Shown here: positions 1-10,139 of the stretch, one piece after another
Layout of the letters: each line of letters begins with the position of its first letter
Position numbering within the stretch: position 1 is the stretch's first letter
Source of the DNA: Shinisaurus crocodilurus
Lineage: Eukaryota > Chordata > Lepidosauria > Squamata > Shinisauridae
Assembly (NCBI GenBank): GCA_021292165.1
Contig: CM037878.1
Location: 16,674,471 to 16,738,470, forward strand
Direction: 5' to 3'
Length of the DNA: 64,000 nt
Notes under the pieces: model-generated
The model's database searches: none
Told to the model about the DNA's origin: nothing
What the model saw: the letters and a program-made list of their open reading frames with translations, nothing else
Program-made: the position numbers and the translations under genes

Positions 1-1341
1 GTTTGTTGACTAGTTCTAAATTCTGGTCTTTTCCACTTAGATTAGATTATCCACCTTGGTCAGTTTTGGGATCCTGATGTCTGGATCATCTCTCCAAATA
101 GATGGCATTAGGGTCTCACTACACTAAAACAGATAGGGTGTCTCCTACAATCACGACAGTTAGAGAGGTGCGACATATTACTGTATTATCTCGTCAGTTA
201 CAATCTGACCCATTTTCTCATGCTAAACTGACTTTATGGGGTGATCCAGATTTAAAAATTGGTAAGAAAACGTTCCTGTGGCGGACTTGGGCAGACAGGT
301 TGATTTTTACTTTGGATCAATTAATGAGTGTAGATTATGAGTTTTTGTCATTTTTGGCTTTGCGTACTAAATATAACTTGCCTGCCTCAGCTGAATGGCA
401 ATATTTGCAATTGCAACATTTGTTAGAATCTAGGTTTGGTCCAGCTGCTTTTACAGCTTCAGAGCCTCCTTTGCTATTAGATGCATTGACTGAGGCTGAG
501 CAGTTATATCGACCTACGATTCATGTGTATAAATACTTATTATCAGTGAATACGTATAATACAAAGAGTGTTAAAGATGAATGGAATAGAGAATTAGATG
601 GTCTTATGTTGCCTAATCAATGGAACATTGTTCTTGCATCTGTGTCAGAAGGGTCTATGGATCTTAGGTTACGTCTTATTCAGCAAAAACGTTTGTTTCG
701 TGTTTATTGGACACCACAACGTCTTTTTAATAAGGGTTTGTCTAAGTCAGCTAACTGTTGGAGGTGTAATACTGTGAATGCTTTGTTTACCCATATGTTT
801 TGGCAATGCCCAGTGGTTGCTTCTTTTGGGGTAGAGGTCATAGTACAGATAAATCTAGTATTAGAATGCTCTTTAATATTTACCGATGCACACGTTCTTT
901 TACATTATATACCTGCTGTACGGAATTTATCACAAGGACAACACATGTGGATTTTCCACGCCCTCTTGACAGCCAAAAGACTGATATTACGATACTGGAA
1001 TCCTATAACACAATGGATTGAGGACCTAATAACGCTTCCAACGTTTGAGCGGGTGGTATTTAGACGCCACCTGCGGATGGATAAATACATGGATATTTGG
1101 TCTGCTTTTTCTGAAGTTTATGCATAACTCTTTTTGGATATATGGATCATTTTGTATTCCTACATACTTTTTGATACTTATGGATATATATTTCATACAT
1201 ATTTACTGTAAGTGATCCATTTAAAATAGTGTAAGAAAATTGTATTTTTTGTTGTTCATTTCCCCCCTTATTTTTAAAATGGCTTTTGTTTTGTTTTGGT
1301 GTAATTCACATTTAAACAACTAATACAAAATTAATTTTAAA
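1..1341 (+). mobile_element. L1/Tx1-type LINE, 3' end of ORF2 plus 3' UTR
   Basis: The window opens inside a non-LTR retrotransposon. Reading frame 3 is coding-like from the first bases but has TGA at 75-77 and TAG at 99-101 before the long open frame. After the stop at about 1127 comes an AT-rich 3' UTR ending in A-rich sequence near 1320-1341, followed by a C-run. The element is cut by the window edge, so its true 5' end is not visible. Family assignment rests on the ORF2 C-terminal motif described in the CDS entry. Confidence 0.8.
102..1127 (+). CDS. L1/Tx1-type ORF2 C-terminal fragment, 341 codons open
   Basis: In an intact element this region lies downstream of endonuclease and reverse transcriptase and is thought to bind nucleic acid during target-primed reverse transcription. 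The clearest mark is the cysteine/histidine cluster at about residues 218-235 (CWRC, then FTHMFWQC), matching the L1 ORF2 C-terminal pattern of CWRC followed by a His and a Cys. Farther on is an AKR-LILRYWN block and a final W-S-F segment like the L1 C-terminus. The ATG at 102 is only the first Met after two in-frame stops, not a genuine start. No RT catalytic motif is present in this piece. A second degraded copy of the last ~65 codons is at 9766-9963. It is a surviving piece of a dead or truncated element, not a host gene. Confidence 0.72.
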   Translation: MALGSHYTKTDRVSPTITTVREVRHITVLSRQLQSDPFSHAKLTLWGDPDLKIGKKTFLWRTWADRLIFTLDQLMSVDYEFLSFLALRTKYNLPASAEWQYLQLQHLLESRFGPAAFTASEPPLLLDALTEAEQLYRPTIHVYKYLLSVNTYNTKSVKDEWNRELDGLMLPNQWNIVLASVSEGSMDLRLRLIQQKRLFRVYWTPQRLFNKGLSKSANCWRCNTVNALFTHMFWQCPVVASFGVEVIVQINLVLECSLIFTDAHVLLHYIPAVRNLSQGQHMWIFHALLTAKRLILRYWNPITQWIEDLITLPTFERVVFRRHLRMDKYMDIWSAFSEVYA

Positions 1342-1929
1342 AAGCCCCCCCCCCCAAAGCACTGTACAGATGTTAAAGGATAAGAGAGTCACTGCCCACA
1401 GATTAGATTAGACCTGCCGCTAAACAGAGTAGACAGAATGGACCAATATTCTGGCTCATCTTCTAGCTTACACTGAGACTCAGTATAAAGCAGCTACTTT
1501 TATCAATTGTGTCACCTATTTCAGTCAACAGATCTAACAAAGAAGTCAGTACCCATTCTAAATATATTACTGAAATATGTTATTTGCCCAACTATGCATT
1601 ATGGAGATAAGCATACCAGAAATATAGAAAAAGATAATGTATCATTAAGGAAGAAGCAAATGCATATTAGATCTCCCTGCCTTGCCTAGAATGTAGGCTT
1701 GGTTTCTTCAGTGGGAAAGGACATTTACTGTGTGGAAAGATGAGTCTTCTGGGGGTGGGGGGAACAATGAGTTTTCTAGTACCAGAAAAGCTCTCTGTGA
1801 TGATTGTTTCGTATGTTCAAGTCATCACTTGAAGTTACAGTCACCAAGTTAGGAACATGAATGTGTTGATTTCACTCTTTGACATGCTGCTGGACAAACT
1901 ACGAGCCTAGTCCTTTTAAGGGGAGTGCA
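1342..1929. other. Unassigned sequence
   Basis: AT-rich sequence with a C-run near 1346-1355 and a short G-run near 1752. I see no coding, repeat or RNA signal I can name. Confidence 0.5.
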
Positions 1930-2470
1930 ACCCCCTCTGGAATAGGTTGAACACCACTCGGTGAGGCAGATGAACCACCCACTAACAGTACCTCCATTTT
2001 GTCTGGATTGAATGTAGAGTGGCTATTAGCACATCACCAAAAAAGAGGAAATTCATCACCAAAAATAGGTTGAAAGGACACCAATTTACCTCACCTGGAT
2101 TTAAAGGAAAGGTAGAGCTGGGTGTCATCTGCATATTGATGACATCTCAGTCCACACTTCCAGATAACCTCTCTCAGGTTTCCTGTAGACATTGAACAGC
2201 ATGGGGGATAAAATAGAGCCATGTGGAACCCCATGGCATAACTGTAAAGGGATGGAACAATAGCACCACCTTCTGGAAACAGCCATCCCCTAGCACCTTC
2301 TGGAAGTGGCCATCCAAGCAGGAGCAGAACCACCACAATGAAGCACCTCCAACACCCAGCACAGGTAGCCTATCCAGAAATATACCATGGTCAATTGTAT
2401 TGAAAGCTGAGAGGTCCAAGCGAATCAACAGGAAAGGATGGTTTTGCTAAGCAAGCATTTTTGGTGGATC
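1930..2470 (-). mobile_element. L2 LINE fragment, reverse transcriptase region
   Basis: On the minus strand, overlapping frames (2174-2428 and 2091-2336) give the L2 RT core: LDLSAFNTIDH, then LGVGGASLWWF, and finally CGLRCHQYADDTQLYLSF. The YADD box is the RT catalytic aspartate pair. Frameshifts and lost residues break the frame, so this is dead. Flanking antisense text toward 1930 looks like the following L2 coding region but is too eroded to translate. Confidence 0.78.
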
Positions 2471-2621
2471 CTAGAAGTCATGATGGGACATACAGAAATA
2501 ATCAGTGTTTATGGTCTTGAAGATTCAAGTCATTACCTTCTTTGAGTCCTAGGTATAGTGATAATTAAACTGGTCCTCAATGCACTTTCAGATTGTCCAT
2601 GAGATCACGATGAAAAGAATA

Positions 2622-2871
2622 CAGCCATGCCTTGGATTGAGAGCATAATTCGTTCCAGAAACGTGCTTGTAATCCAAAACACTCTTATATCAAAATGAAA
2701 TCCCCCCAAAAAAATTTGTACAGAGATTTTTAATTTAAGCCATACTACAGTACTTGTATTGCAAGACATCACTTGTATATCAAGTAATAAATAAATAAAT
2801 AAATATTTTAAAAATTGCTTGTCTTGCAAAATGCTCTCAAACCAAGTTACTTGCAATCCAAGGTATTACTG
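2622..2871 (-). mobile_element. Tigger-like MITE, copy 1 (inverted)
   Basis: About 250 bp, flanked by TA at 2620-2621 and 2872-2873. Ends are imperfect inverted repeats (CAGCCATGCCTTGGATTG against CAGTAATACCTTGGATTG). TA duplication and the CAGT-ATRCCTTGG terminus fit non-autonomous pogo/Tigger (Tc1-mariner) elements. Three sister copies lie at 3492-3739, 10866-11116 and 38115-38363. No transposase frame. Confidence 0.75.
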
Positions 2872-2899
2872 TACAGAAAACATGGAAGAAAATGGAAGA

Positions 2900-3049
2900 T
2901 GTCAGCTTGTTTGAGTGTGGAAAGCTAAGCAGGGTCAAGCCTGGTTATTACTTGGATGGGAGACCCCTCCTCTAGTTTTCTGCACTGAGCAGGGGGTTGG
3001 ACTCAATAGCCTTCCAACTCTATGATCTATGAAATCTATGAAATCTATG
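2900..3049 (+). mobile_element. 5S rRNA-derived SINE with CR1-like tail, copy 1
   Basis: The head reads AAGCTAAGCAGGGTC, then CCTGGTTATTACTTGGATGG and GAGACC. These are the 5S rRNA box A, intermediate element and box C, the internal RNA polymerase III promoter. The body continues into GAGCAGGGGGTTGGACTC and TTCCAACTCTATGATC, a CR1-like 3' tail ending in short repeats of ATCTATGAA. This copy lacks the first ~25 bases of the 5S head and a few bases of the tail. Confidence 0.8.
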
Positions 3050-3491
3050 TCAATAATCTCCCCATGGTGTGTGATCAACAAGGAAAGAAAGCTCTCATGT
3101 ATTATAGCTGCTGTTTGGAGTAGCTACTGCACAGATGCCTTTCAAACAGCCTCTCTTATGATGGTCATAATGTAAGAATTGGCGCTGAGTACTCAAGGTA
3201 GTATATTGACAGACAAATACTGCAGTATCACAAAGTATGCACAAACCTTGCAATGCCTACCTAACATCTAGTAATGCTTCCCTTTCTCCTTCAACTCATA
3301 CATTCATTTCTCTGGTGGGAGGGCACAATACAGCAGTGGAGTTCAGAAGGTGATGATCTTTAATTTGGAAGCCCTCCAAGAGGCATCCTATAGGGCAACT
3401 GTAATGAAAAATGGTGGTCTGCAGATGACAAAGAAACCAAAACAGTAACCCATAATACAATAAAGATTATGGGTCCTTTGTCTTGACTATA
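3050..3491. other. Unassigned sequence between MITEs
   Basis: No repeat family or coding signal recognised in this stretch. Confidence 0.45.
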
Positions 3492-3739
3492 CAGTAATAC
3501 CTTGGATTGCAAGTAACTTGGTTTGAGAGCGTTTTGCAAGACAAGCAAAATTTTAAATATTTATTTATTTATTTTTGACTTGATATACAAGCAATGTCTT
3601 GCAATACAAGTACTGTAGTACGGCTTAAATTAAAAATCTCTACAAATTTTTTTTGGGGGATTTCGTTTTGATATAAGAGTGTTTTGGATTACAAGCACGT
3701 TTCCGGAGCGAATTATGCTCTCAATCCAAGGCATGACTG
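3492..3739 (+). mobile_element. Tigger-like MITE, copy 2
   Basis: Begins CAGTAATACCTTGGATTGC and ends with the inverted CCAAGGCATGACTG, flanked by TA at 3490-3491 and 3740-3741. Opposite in orientation to copy 1, which ends only ~620 bp upstream. Confidence 0.78.
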
Positions 3740-4650
3740 TAAACATAACTACTACACTGGCCTCTGGCCTAGGTCATATTTGAATTCAGGATGTTAGGAA
3801 TTCAGGATATATTCATCTGCCTCAAGCTGATAACTGCCTGTTCAATAGTTAAACTTTCATTTTCAAGATATTTTTTGTTGTTTGCATACCCTCCATTTCA
3901 CCGGTGAAAATAGGGACACACATGTGAATTTGTAAGAGGTATGGTTAAGCAACATGAAGGTGTGATCAAGAGGGTGTGGCCAGGCAACATGAGGGCGTGG
4001 CCAAGGGTATGGCCAGGCAACCAAAGGGCATGGTCAAGTACAAAAGTTATTAGAGGAAACACACAAAACTACAGTATTTTAAGCACAGAAATCTTTGAAT
4101 TTATGTATTGCATTTAGGGAAGCCTGAGGGAAAAAGAAAACCCCAAATCAATAAATGCAACTAACTCTGTGTGTGTGTGTATACACACGCACAACATTAG
4201 CAATAAATATATTATTATAAAAATGAACATTATTATGAAATAAATAAATACAAATGGGTGAAAAATATTCATTATAAACAAACAGTCATGTAACCATGAC
4301 TCTCCTCCCTCTCAGGGTTTGGATCTCAAAATTGAAAACCTTGACTGGTGCTGAACCCTCAGTATTTTTCTTTGCTCTCCTGTATCCTGTACTCAGGCCT
4401 TCAAAATTCACTCTACTGTCTGAACTTAGTACTACAGTACTTTCTTTCTGATGCTAGATCTATATGTTCCTTTTCTGATCCTCCTTATGTTCTGCTTCTC
4501 CCTAAATTTCCCTGCAATAATAGGTAAAAGGCTATCGTTATGAAGTGTTTATCCTAATCTCTTATTATATTGTCCATATTTGCCATGTTATAATATTTGG
4601 CCCGACTACAAATTTTCTCTTTGTGCAGAAATGCATCCATTAATTCAATG

Positions 4651-4889
4651 TATTTATTTTTATTTATTTTATAAATATACCCCACCTTTTTTCCTGCAAG
4701 GAACCCAAGGTGGCTTACATAATCCTCCTCCTCCTCTCCATTTTACCCTCACAACAACCCTGTGAGGTAGGTTAGGCTGAGAGTCAGTGACTGGCCCAAA
4801 GTCACCCAGTGAGTTTCATGGCCGAGTGGGGATTTGAACTCGGATCTCCCAAGTCCCAGTCCAACACTCTAACCACTACACCACACTGT
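4651..4889 (-). mobile_element. tRNA-derived SINE in element copy A
   Basis: Read on the minus strand: a tRNA-like head with GTGTAGTGGTTAGAGTG (A box region) and GAGTTCAAATCCCC (B box), then GGGCCAGTCACTGACTCTCA, a GGA-rich stretch, and the tail GCCACCTTGGGTTCC with an (AAAT)n end. The tail resembles an L2 3' end, suggesting L2 enzymes move it. The same SINE sits at the same place in copy B (34183-34390), so it predates the split of A and B. Confidence 0.82.
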
Positions 4890-5871
4890 ACTGGTAACTA
4901 AGGCTAAACATCTAAGCATGCCTATTTATTTATTTTATGTACATTTGTATCAACTTGGCTTGTCAATCACCAACCTGAAACAGCTAATAACCCATAACAG
5001 ATCACAGAGACACAAATGTGGAGACCAGAAGTCTCCCCAGTGCCATGGCCCTGATCTGGATGGGCTGAACTTCAGCTGCAAGACAAAAGAAAACAGAAAA
5101 ACGCCCTAGCCACCCACCCCAGGATGCTTTAACCATTTAAGGGCTCTGACCATTCTGAAGCCACTTTGATCTCCAGACCCATGATGATGATGGTGATTGC
5201 TGTTGTTGTCATTAGTATGGTGCTTTACCGAGTATAAGAGAACAGTTCCCTGCCCCAAAGAGCTTGCAATCTAAAATGTAATATAGAGGCGACAACAAAT
5301 GGTAGGAAGGGGTAAACCGGGGAGGAATATGCCATTATTTCAGTCAAACATAACTTTCAGCCTACTCTCCCCACATTGTGCAGGCAGGAAACTCCGTGTT
5401 TTAAAGATCTCCCTCCCACTTTAAAAATGGATCCCTCCATGGTGGATTTGTTCTCATTAGTAGTTTGCCAAAGAAATAATAATATTTAACATTTAGATAT
5501 CTCTGAGTGTGCAAAGTGCTTCACAGGCCCACCCTGCAAGCTCCTATTTTCTCCACTCAGAAAAAAACATGTGGGCTCTATTAAAACAACAACAACACTG
5601 TGATTTAACAATAATGCCAAAATGGAATCATGATGTTTGTTGTTGCTATTTGAGGTAGTTGGGATTTTTTCTTTTTTCTCTTGAGGAGGGTATGTTTTCT
5701 GCTAACTCCCTTAAAAACATTTAAAAACAAGAATCCAAAATCCCTGCAGAATAATCCTAATCATTACTGTAGAGAGCTTTCTCCATTGCACTTCAGCATG
5801 GGTTAGACTTTCACATGGGGTACACAGGTAGAGCCAAGTAAAATTTGGCACTACTCTGAAAACATAATAAA

Positions 5872-5945
5872 TGTGCAATCCTATGCATGTGTACTCAGAA
5901 GTAAATCCTATTATGTTCAATGGGACTTACTCACAGGAAAGTGTG
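5872..5945. repeat. Palindromic GCAATCCTATGCATGTG motif, part of element A
   Basis: Starts GTGCAATCCTATGCATGTG and contains CTCAGAAGTAAATCC and its partial inverse around TTCAATGGGACTTACTC. Its counterpart in copy B lies near 33115-33192. It resembles a widespread reptilian hairpin repeat but is here part of the larger element. Confidence 0.45.
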
Positions 5946-5957
5946 TATATATTAAAG

Positions 5958-6078
5958 CAGTGTTCTCCAACCTTGGGTCCCTAGATGTTTTTGGCCTACA
6001 ACTCCCAGCTACGCTGGCTGGGGCATGCTGGGAGTTGTAGGCCAAAAACATCTGGGGACCCAAGGTTGGAGAACACTG
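5958..6078 (+). mobile_element. hAT-like palindromic MITE with perfect 8-bp TSD
   Basis: 121 bp hairpin with CAGTGTTCTCCAACCTTGGG and its inverse at the ends. The arms meet in the middle of CTACAACTCCCAGC / GCTGGGAGTTGTAG sequence. It is flanked by identical TATTAAAG octamers at 5950-5957 and 6079-6086. Eight-base duplications and CAG termini fit the hAT superfamily. Copy B of the surrounding element has one TATTAAAG (as CTTTAATA, 33104-33111) and no insert. Confidence 0.88.
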
Positions 6079-6179
6079 TATTAAAGCAATCTACAACACT
6101 GACCATTGCATCTTGTGGCAGCAAATTGATTATGCAATGTGTGAAGAAGTATCGTGTAATTGAGGGATAATTGTGAAAT

Positions 6180-6260
6180 GCTGATAGCCTTGTAGGCTCC
6201 TTCCAACTCTATGATCTATGAAATCTATGAAATCTACGAAGATCTATGAAATCTATAAGT
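6180..6260 (+). mobile_element. CR1-like / 5S-SINE 3' tail fragment
   Basis: Reads AGCCTTGTAGGCTCCTTCCA, then ACTCTATGATCTATGAAATC and further ATCTATGAA repeats, identical in style to the tail of the 5S-headed SINEs here. The 5S head is missing. Copy B has unrelated AT-rich sequence at this point. Confidence 0.65.
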
Positions 6261-6899
6261 GGCTTTTGTATTTTTTTTAAACCTTACTTAAACCCTTAAT
6301 TGTTGATATCTGGTGTTTTTTTTGGGGGGGGGGTCAGTGCTTGCAGAGCAATCTCTTTTTATTTTAAAATTGTCAGGATTGGCACAAATTCAACAGGTGA
6401 AGTTTACCCACCCACCCACCCCACACCCCCAAACATGGAGCTTCAGAGAGAAGGGGAAGTCTCATGCATTTTCTTCTGACACTGTACCTCACCTGTTGGA
6501 AGCACAGAGTCAGCTGTGTTAGGAAATCTTTGGCAATATAATGATAGGAATCATGTGATAAATTCCCTCATTCACCTCTCCCTCAGTCCAAGCCAGCGGG
6601 TGCAGCCTCCACCTCCTTTTCTTTTCACCAAGCAGAGGCAGCAGGTAGAGCACACGCACACCCTCACCCACACATCTGTTCCCTCTCTGCTTACTATTTG
6701 GCCATTGGAGCCTAAGCAGAGCTACTCTTAAAGGGGCCATGGGCAAAACTGCAGCTAAGCTAAAAGAGCAGCTTAAAGTAGCTTGTGGGGAGGCAGGGGA
6801 ATTCGGGACTCTGCATAACAAAGTGAGAAGCCATGATGGCTTAAGGGTTTTCAGTGATGGTCCAGGCATTTTCCAGGCAGTTGGAGACTATGTGTTTGC

Positions 6900-7410
6900 A
6901 AGTATTTAGGCAGGCTCTTATTTCTAAACAGACTTTGCGAGTAAATTCTTGTAAGATGGCAGTTCATTTCTACTATAAATACTATAAGAGCCAATGATTT
7001 TCAGTTCTAGTCCTTTACAGAAAAATAGCCTTTTGAAATAAGAAATATGTTTTAGAATTATTCATTAAGCTCCTTCCTCAAAAGGCAGCAATATGTTACA
7101 TTAGAAATCTAAAACTTATGATGTAGAAAACATGAATGAATGCAGCTTCTATATAATTTGCTCTCTATCCTTCTGTGTAAGAAATGAGGACAAAGGCGGC
7201 ATTTACATACAAAGAACAACTAGAGTATTCAATCTATCAAGCAGTATTCCTGATTACTCAAAATAGCTGTCGAGCTGGTGTTTCAGAGCACAATTTTTGA
7301 AATAATCCCTACATCAACTAGCTGAAAACAGGAGCTGAAATAATATTGTTGAAGGTATTCCTATTAGTAGTATTAGTATTCTGGCACTCCATGTTGATAC
7401 CAACTTTGTA
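6900..7410. other. Unassigned sequence
   Basis: AT-rich, no long frames, no repeat family recognised. Confidence 0.45.
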
Positions 7411-7424
7411 CAGTATTCTGGGCA

Positions 7425-7600
7425 TCTTTCAAGGTTCTGGTCTCAACTTATAAAACCCTAAATAGCCTTGACCCCACATACTAGAGAGCCTTTCTAGACT
7501 GAAGGTCTTCTCCTGTTAGCAATTTCTTAGCATCAGCCATCCCGAGAGATAAAACTAGGTATAGCCTTTCTAATTGAGTTCTAAGTAAACATGCCACATA
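7425..7600 (+). mobile_element. Old L2 LINE remnant
   Basis: Frame reads ASFKVLVSTYKTLN at about 7440-7485, matching the L2 ORF2 C-terminal block FKVLVLTYKALNG. The remainder is too decayed to translate. Confidence 0.55.
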
Positions 7601-8545
7601 TAGGACACCGTTGAGAGGGACAAACATGTTCACCCAAGATCCTTGGTTTACCAGAGCAGAGGGCAGGTTGAATCACCATCCTGTGATGCTTCTGAATACA
7701 TCCCTTTTATTTTCTCCCATTTAGCCTCCAGCAACAGGGGCACCACTGGGGTTACAATGCATGTCTGTCTGCAATGGAGACAAACACATTCCTACCCCTC
7801 TCTCTCCAGACAGTAGTTATCATACTAATGGACATTTTTCTAACTTATACATAAAATCCAGACCCCTGCCTTGCATGATTTGCTCATGCTGTACCTCCAG
7901 TGCAATGCACCCTATCCTCCATTGAGGGGAACATGCACATGGAATGTGTCTCTATCTGATCTTCAGGGATCCTTCCTTCACCCTTAGCACCCCACAGCCT
8001 ACCACATTCAGTGGGGTCCCTGACATTCTTTGTAGCACTTTGAGGGTACTGGAGGGGCTACTATGGGAATGAGGCAGTGGGGAAGTCCTCTTCTTCCAGT
8101 CCTGTTGCACACACCTAAATCTGGATCCAACAACACATCATAATTAATTTATACAAACTGTTATAGTCATGGGAGAATGAGCAGGTGGTATTAATTTTCC
8201 TGGACCTGTGGAAATAACACCCATACTTGTTACCTGTAAGCCTGGAAAATGGACAAAGGCAGTACTAACTTGCTTGATGCCTTGTTATTATCTGAACATT
8301 AAAAAAGTTCTCAAAATACTTTTGGTGAGAGTAAAGAATCCCGGAAAGGAGGGTGAAATGAGGGCTGTTGATCTGTGCTGTGAAGCATGCATCCTCCAAC
8401 CCTAATTTTTCCATCCCAACTCTCCCATACTATCTGGGGAGGGAATGGTAAAAATACAACCTCTGCTTCACTCGCTTAGGTTTGGGGCTAGATGAGCGTC
8501 TTCCTGAGTCATAGCTCACCAGTTTCACATAATTGCATTATCAAG
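7601..8545. other. Unassigned sequence
   Basis: Contains a 65-codon frame at 8208-8405 with no recognisable family. I see no defensible gene or repeat. Confidence 0.4.
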
Positions 8546-9179
8546 GTCAATCACAAGCTGAATATGAGTCAGCAGTGTGATGTGGCTGCAAACAAGGCAA
8601 ATGCAATTTTAAGTTGCATCAATAGAAGTATGAAAAACACAGCAAGTAACTGTTCCAGTCTACTCTGCGCTGATTATACCTCACTGCAAATACAGTTCTG
8701 AAGATCACACTGTAAGAAGGAAGTGGATAAATTGGAACAAGATCAGAAAAGGGCAACACAGATGATCAGGGGACTAGAAACTAAGTCCTACAAGGAAAGA
8801 TTGAAGGGGTAGGGTATGTTTAGCCTTGTGAAGAGAAGACTGAGGAGGGATATGATAGCACTTTTCATGTACCTAAAGGGTGTCACACAGAAGAAGGTTA
8901 CAGTCTGTTCTTTATCATCCACTACTGTAGGGCACGAAATAATGGTCTTAGTTTACAGGAAGGCAGATTTCAATTAAACATCTGGAAATATTTCCTAATG
9001 GTCAGAGCAGTCAGACAATGGAACCAACTGCCTAGGGAGGTGGTGGGCTCTCCATCGCTGCAGGTATTCAAGCAGAGACTGAACAGCCATCTCTCAGGGA
9101 TACTTTAAACTGGATTCCTGCACCGAGCAGGGGGTTGGACTCAATGGCTTAAATAGTCCCTTCCAACTCTATGATTCTA
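8546..9179 (+). mobile_element. Older CR1 LINE, 3' end
   Basis: The nucleotide sequence parallels the 3' part of the two intact CR1 copies. It begins at the block encoding HKLNMSQQCDVAA, passes through the region for RRLRG, and ends with AGGGGGTTGGACTCAATGG and TTCCAACTCTATGATTCTA. Several indels break the frame, so this copy is clearly older than those at 47.7 and 58 kb. Confidence 0.85.
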
Positions 9180-9749
9180 AGCATGTGTGTGCATGTGTGT
9201 AATTTCCCTATCTTTTATCCATCCTTCCCTATGATTACTTGCAAGTCCACAAACTGTAATTCCCATTCCTAATTTTCAAATGTTAATTAAGCAAGACAAA
9301 ATTCTAAATAAGTACACTTCCTTTCCTACTCTGCCTAAAGAGTAGCTGAGATCTCTAGATCAGGTTGATCTGAATTTTAAAGAACTGATAAGCAGAAGAC
9401 ACAAGTGTGTGTGTAGAGCAAAAGAGAGATTTGTGACTAATCTTCAATGTAATGATCCAGAACCTTAGACTATGATCTATGAAACATTAAAGTCATGGAT
9501 TGAAAGCTTTATGCAAAATACATGTAAATATGTCAAGTTGTAGAAAGGATGCAGAGCCATCTGAACAGGCGGCAGTGCTGTTAGCCAAGAGTTTAAGAAA
9601 GAGGCCAATGTCACATCCCGATGCCCTTGATAAAGACACACTGTGAAGCATTGAGGCTTCTAGCTGCTAAGCTCCCTATGTTTGTTTGTTTGTTTGGTAG
9701 GGCTGACTCTAGCAGATTAAGACCACTAAGGAGGCCAGTGCTAGCACTC
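9180..9749. other. Unassigned sequence
   Basis: Only short low-complexity features (TGTGTG near 9185, a (GTTT) run near 9681). No gene or family recognised. Confidence 0.4.
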
Positions 9750-10139
9750 AATTGGAAGGAGGGAAATGCAGCAATGTCTTCTAATGTGGATACTGAGAGC
9801 CCTTACAGTTGCAAAGAGACTTCAAGCTTGGAAGGATCAACACCCACCACCTATCATTCAATGGACTGAAGATCTTACTGCTTTTGCTACATTTGAAGGT
9901 ATCTCCTACAGCCATCAATCTCATTATGGATGTTTATTTAGATATATGGACTGCTTATATTAATGTATATATTAGAAATAGAAGCATCAAATCTTTCTTT
10001 TTCTGTCTTTTTCTTTTTTTCTTAAGGGTGTATGGATATGTTTTATTATATGATCAACTTCTTCTTTTCCTTCTTTTCATGGCTCCCCACCTTTTTGTTA
10101 TTGTTATATTTGCAAATTAAAAACCAATGAAAAATTAAT
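9750..10139 (+). mobile_element. L1/Tx1-type LINE 3' end, second copy
   Basis: The frame at 9766-9963 reads WILRALTVAKRLQAW, then IIQWTEDLTAFATFE and FRYMDCLY. This parallels the last ~60 residues of the element at 102-1127 (WIFHALLTAKRLILRYW, ITQWIEDLITLPTFE, KYMDIWSAF). A 3' UTR follows, ending in an A-rich run near 10115-10135. It is 5'-truncated at about 9750. Confidence 0.68.

Larger units (their letters stand above)
3886..6891 (+). mobile_element. ~3 kb non-autonomous DNA-transposon-like element, copy A
   Basis: Nearly the whole interval matches the reverse complement of 31801-35000 (copy B) at roughly 90% by eye. Termini are short inverted repeats: ATACCCTCCA at the left, and the right end reversed reads ATAGTCTCCAAC. 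Flanking octamers ttgtttgc (3878-3885) and gtgtttgc (6892-6899) match at 7 of 8, as expected for a target-site duplication. No transposase frame is visible. It contains a tRNA-SINE shared with copy B, a hAT MITE absent from copy B, and a CR1-like tail absent from copy B. The left terminus alone recurs near 18375. An inverted segmental duplication is the alternative, but the terminal repeats and TSD favour transposition. Confidence 0.68.

Noticed and set aside
2900..3049. A functional 5S rRNA gene
   Set aside because: Only the first ~90 bases of 5S are represented, with many changes, and all copies are fused to a CR1-like tail.
4770..4880. A functional tRNA gene
   Set aside because: The tRNA-like A and B boxes belong to a multi-copy SINE with a LINE-type tail.
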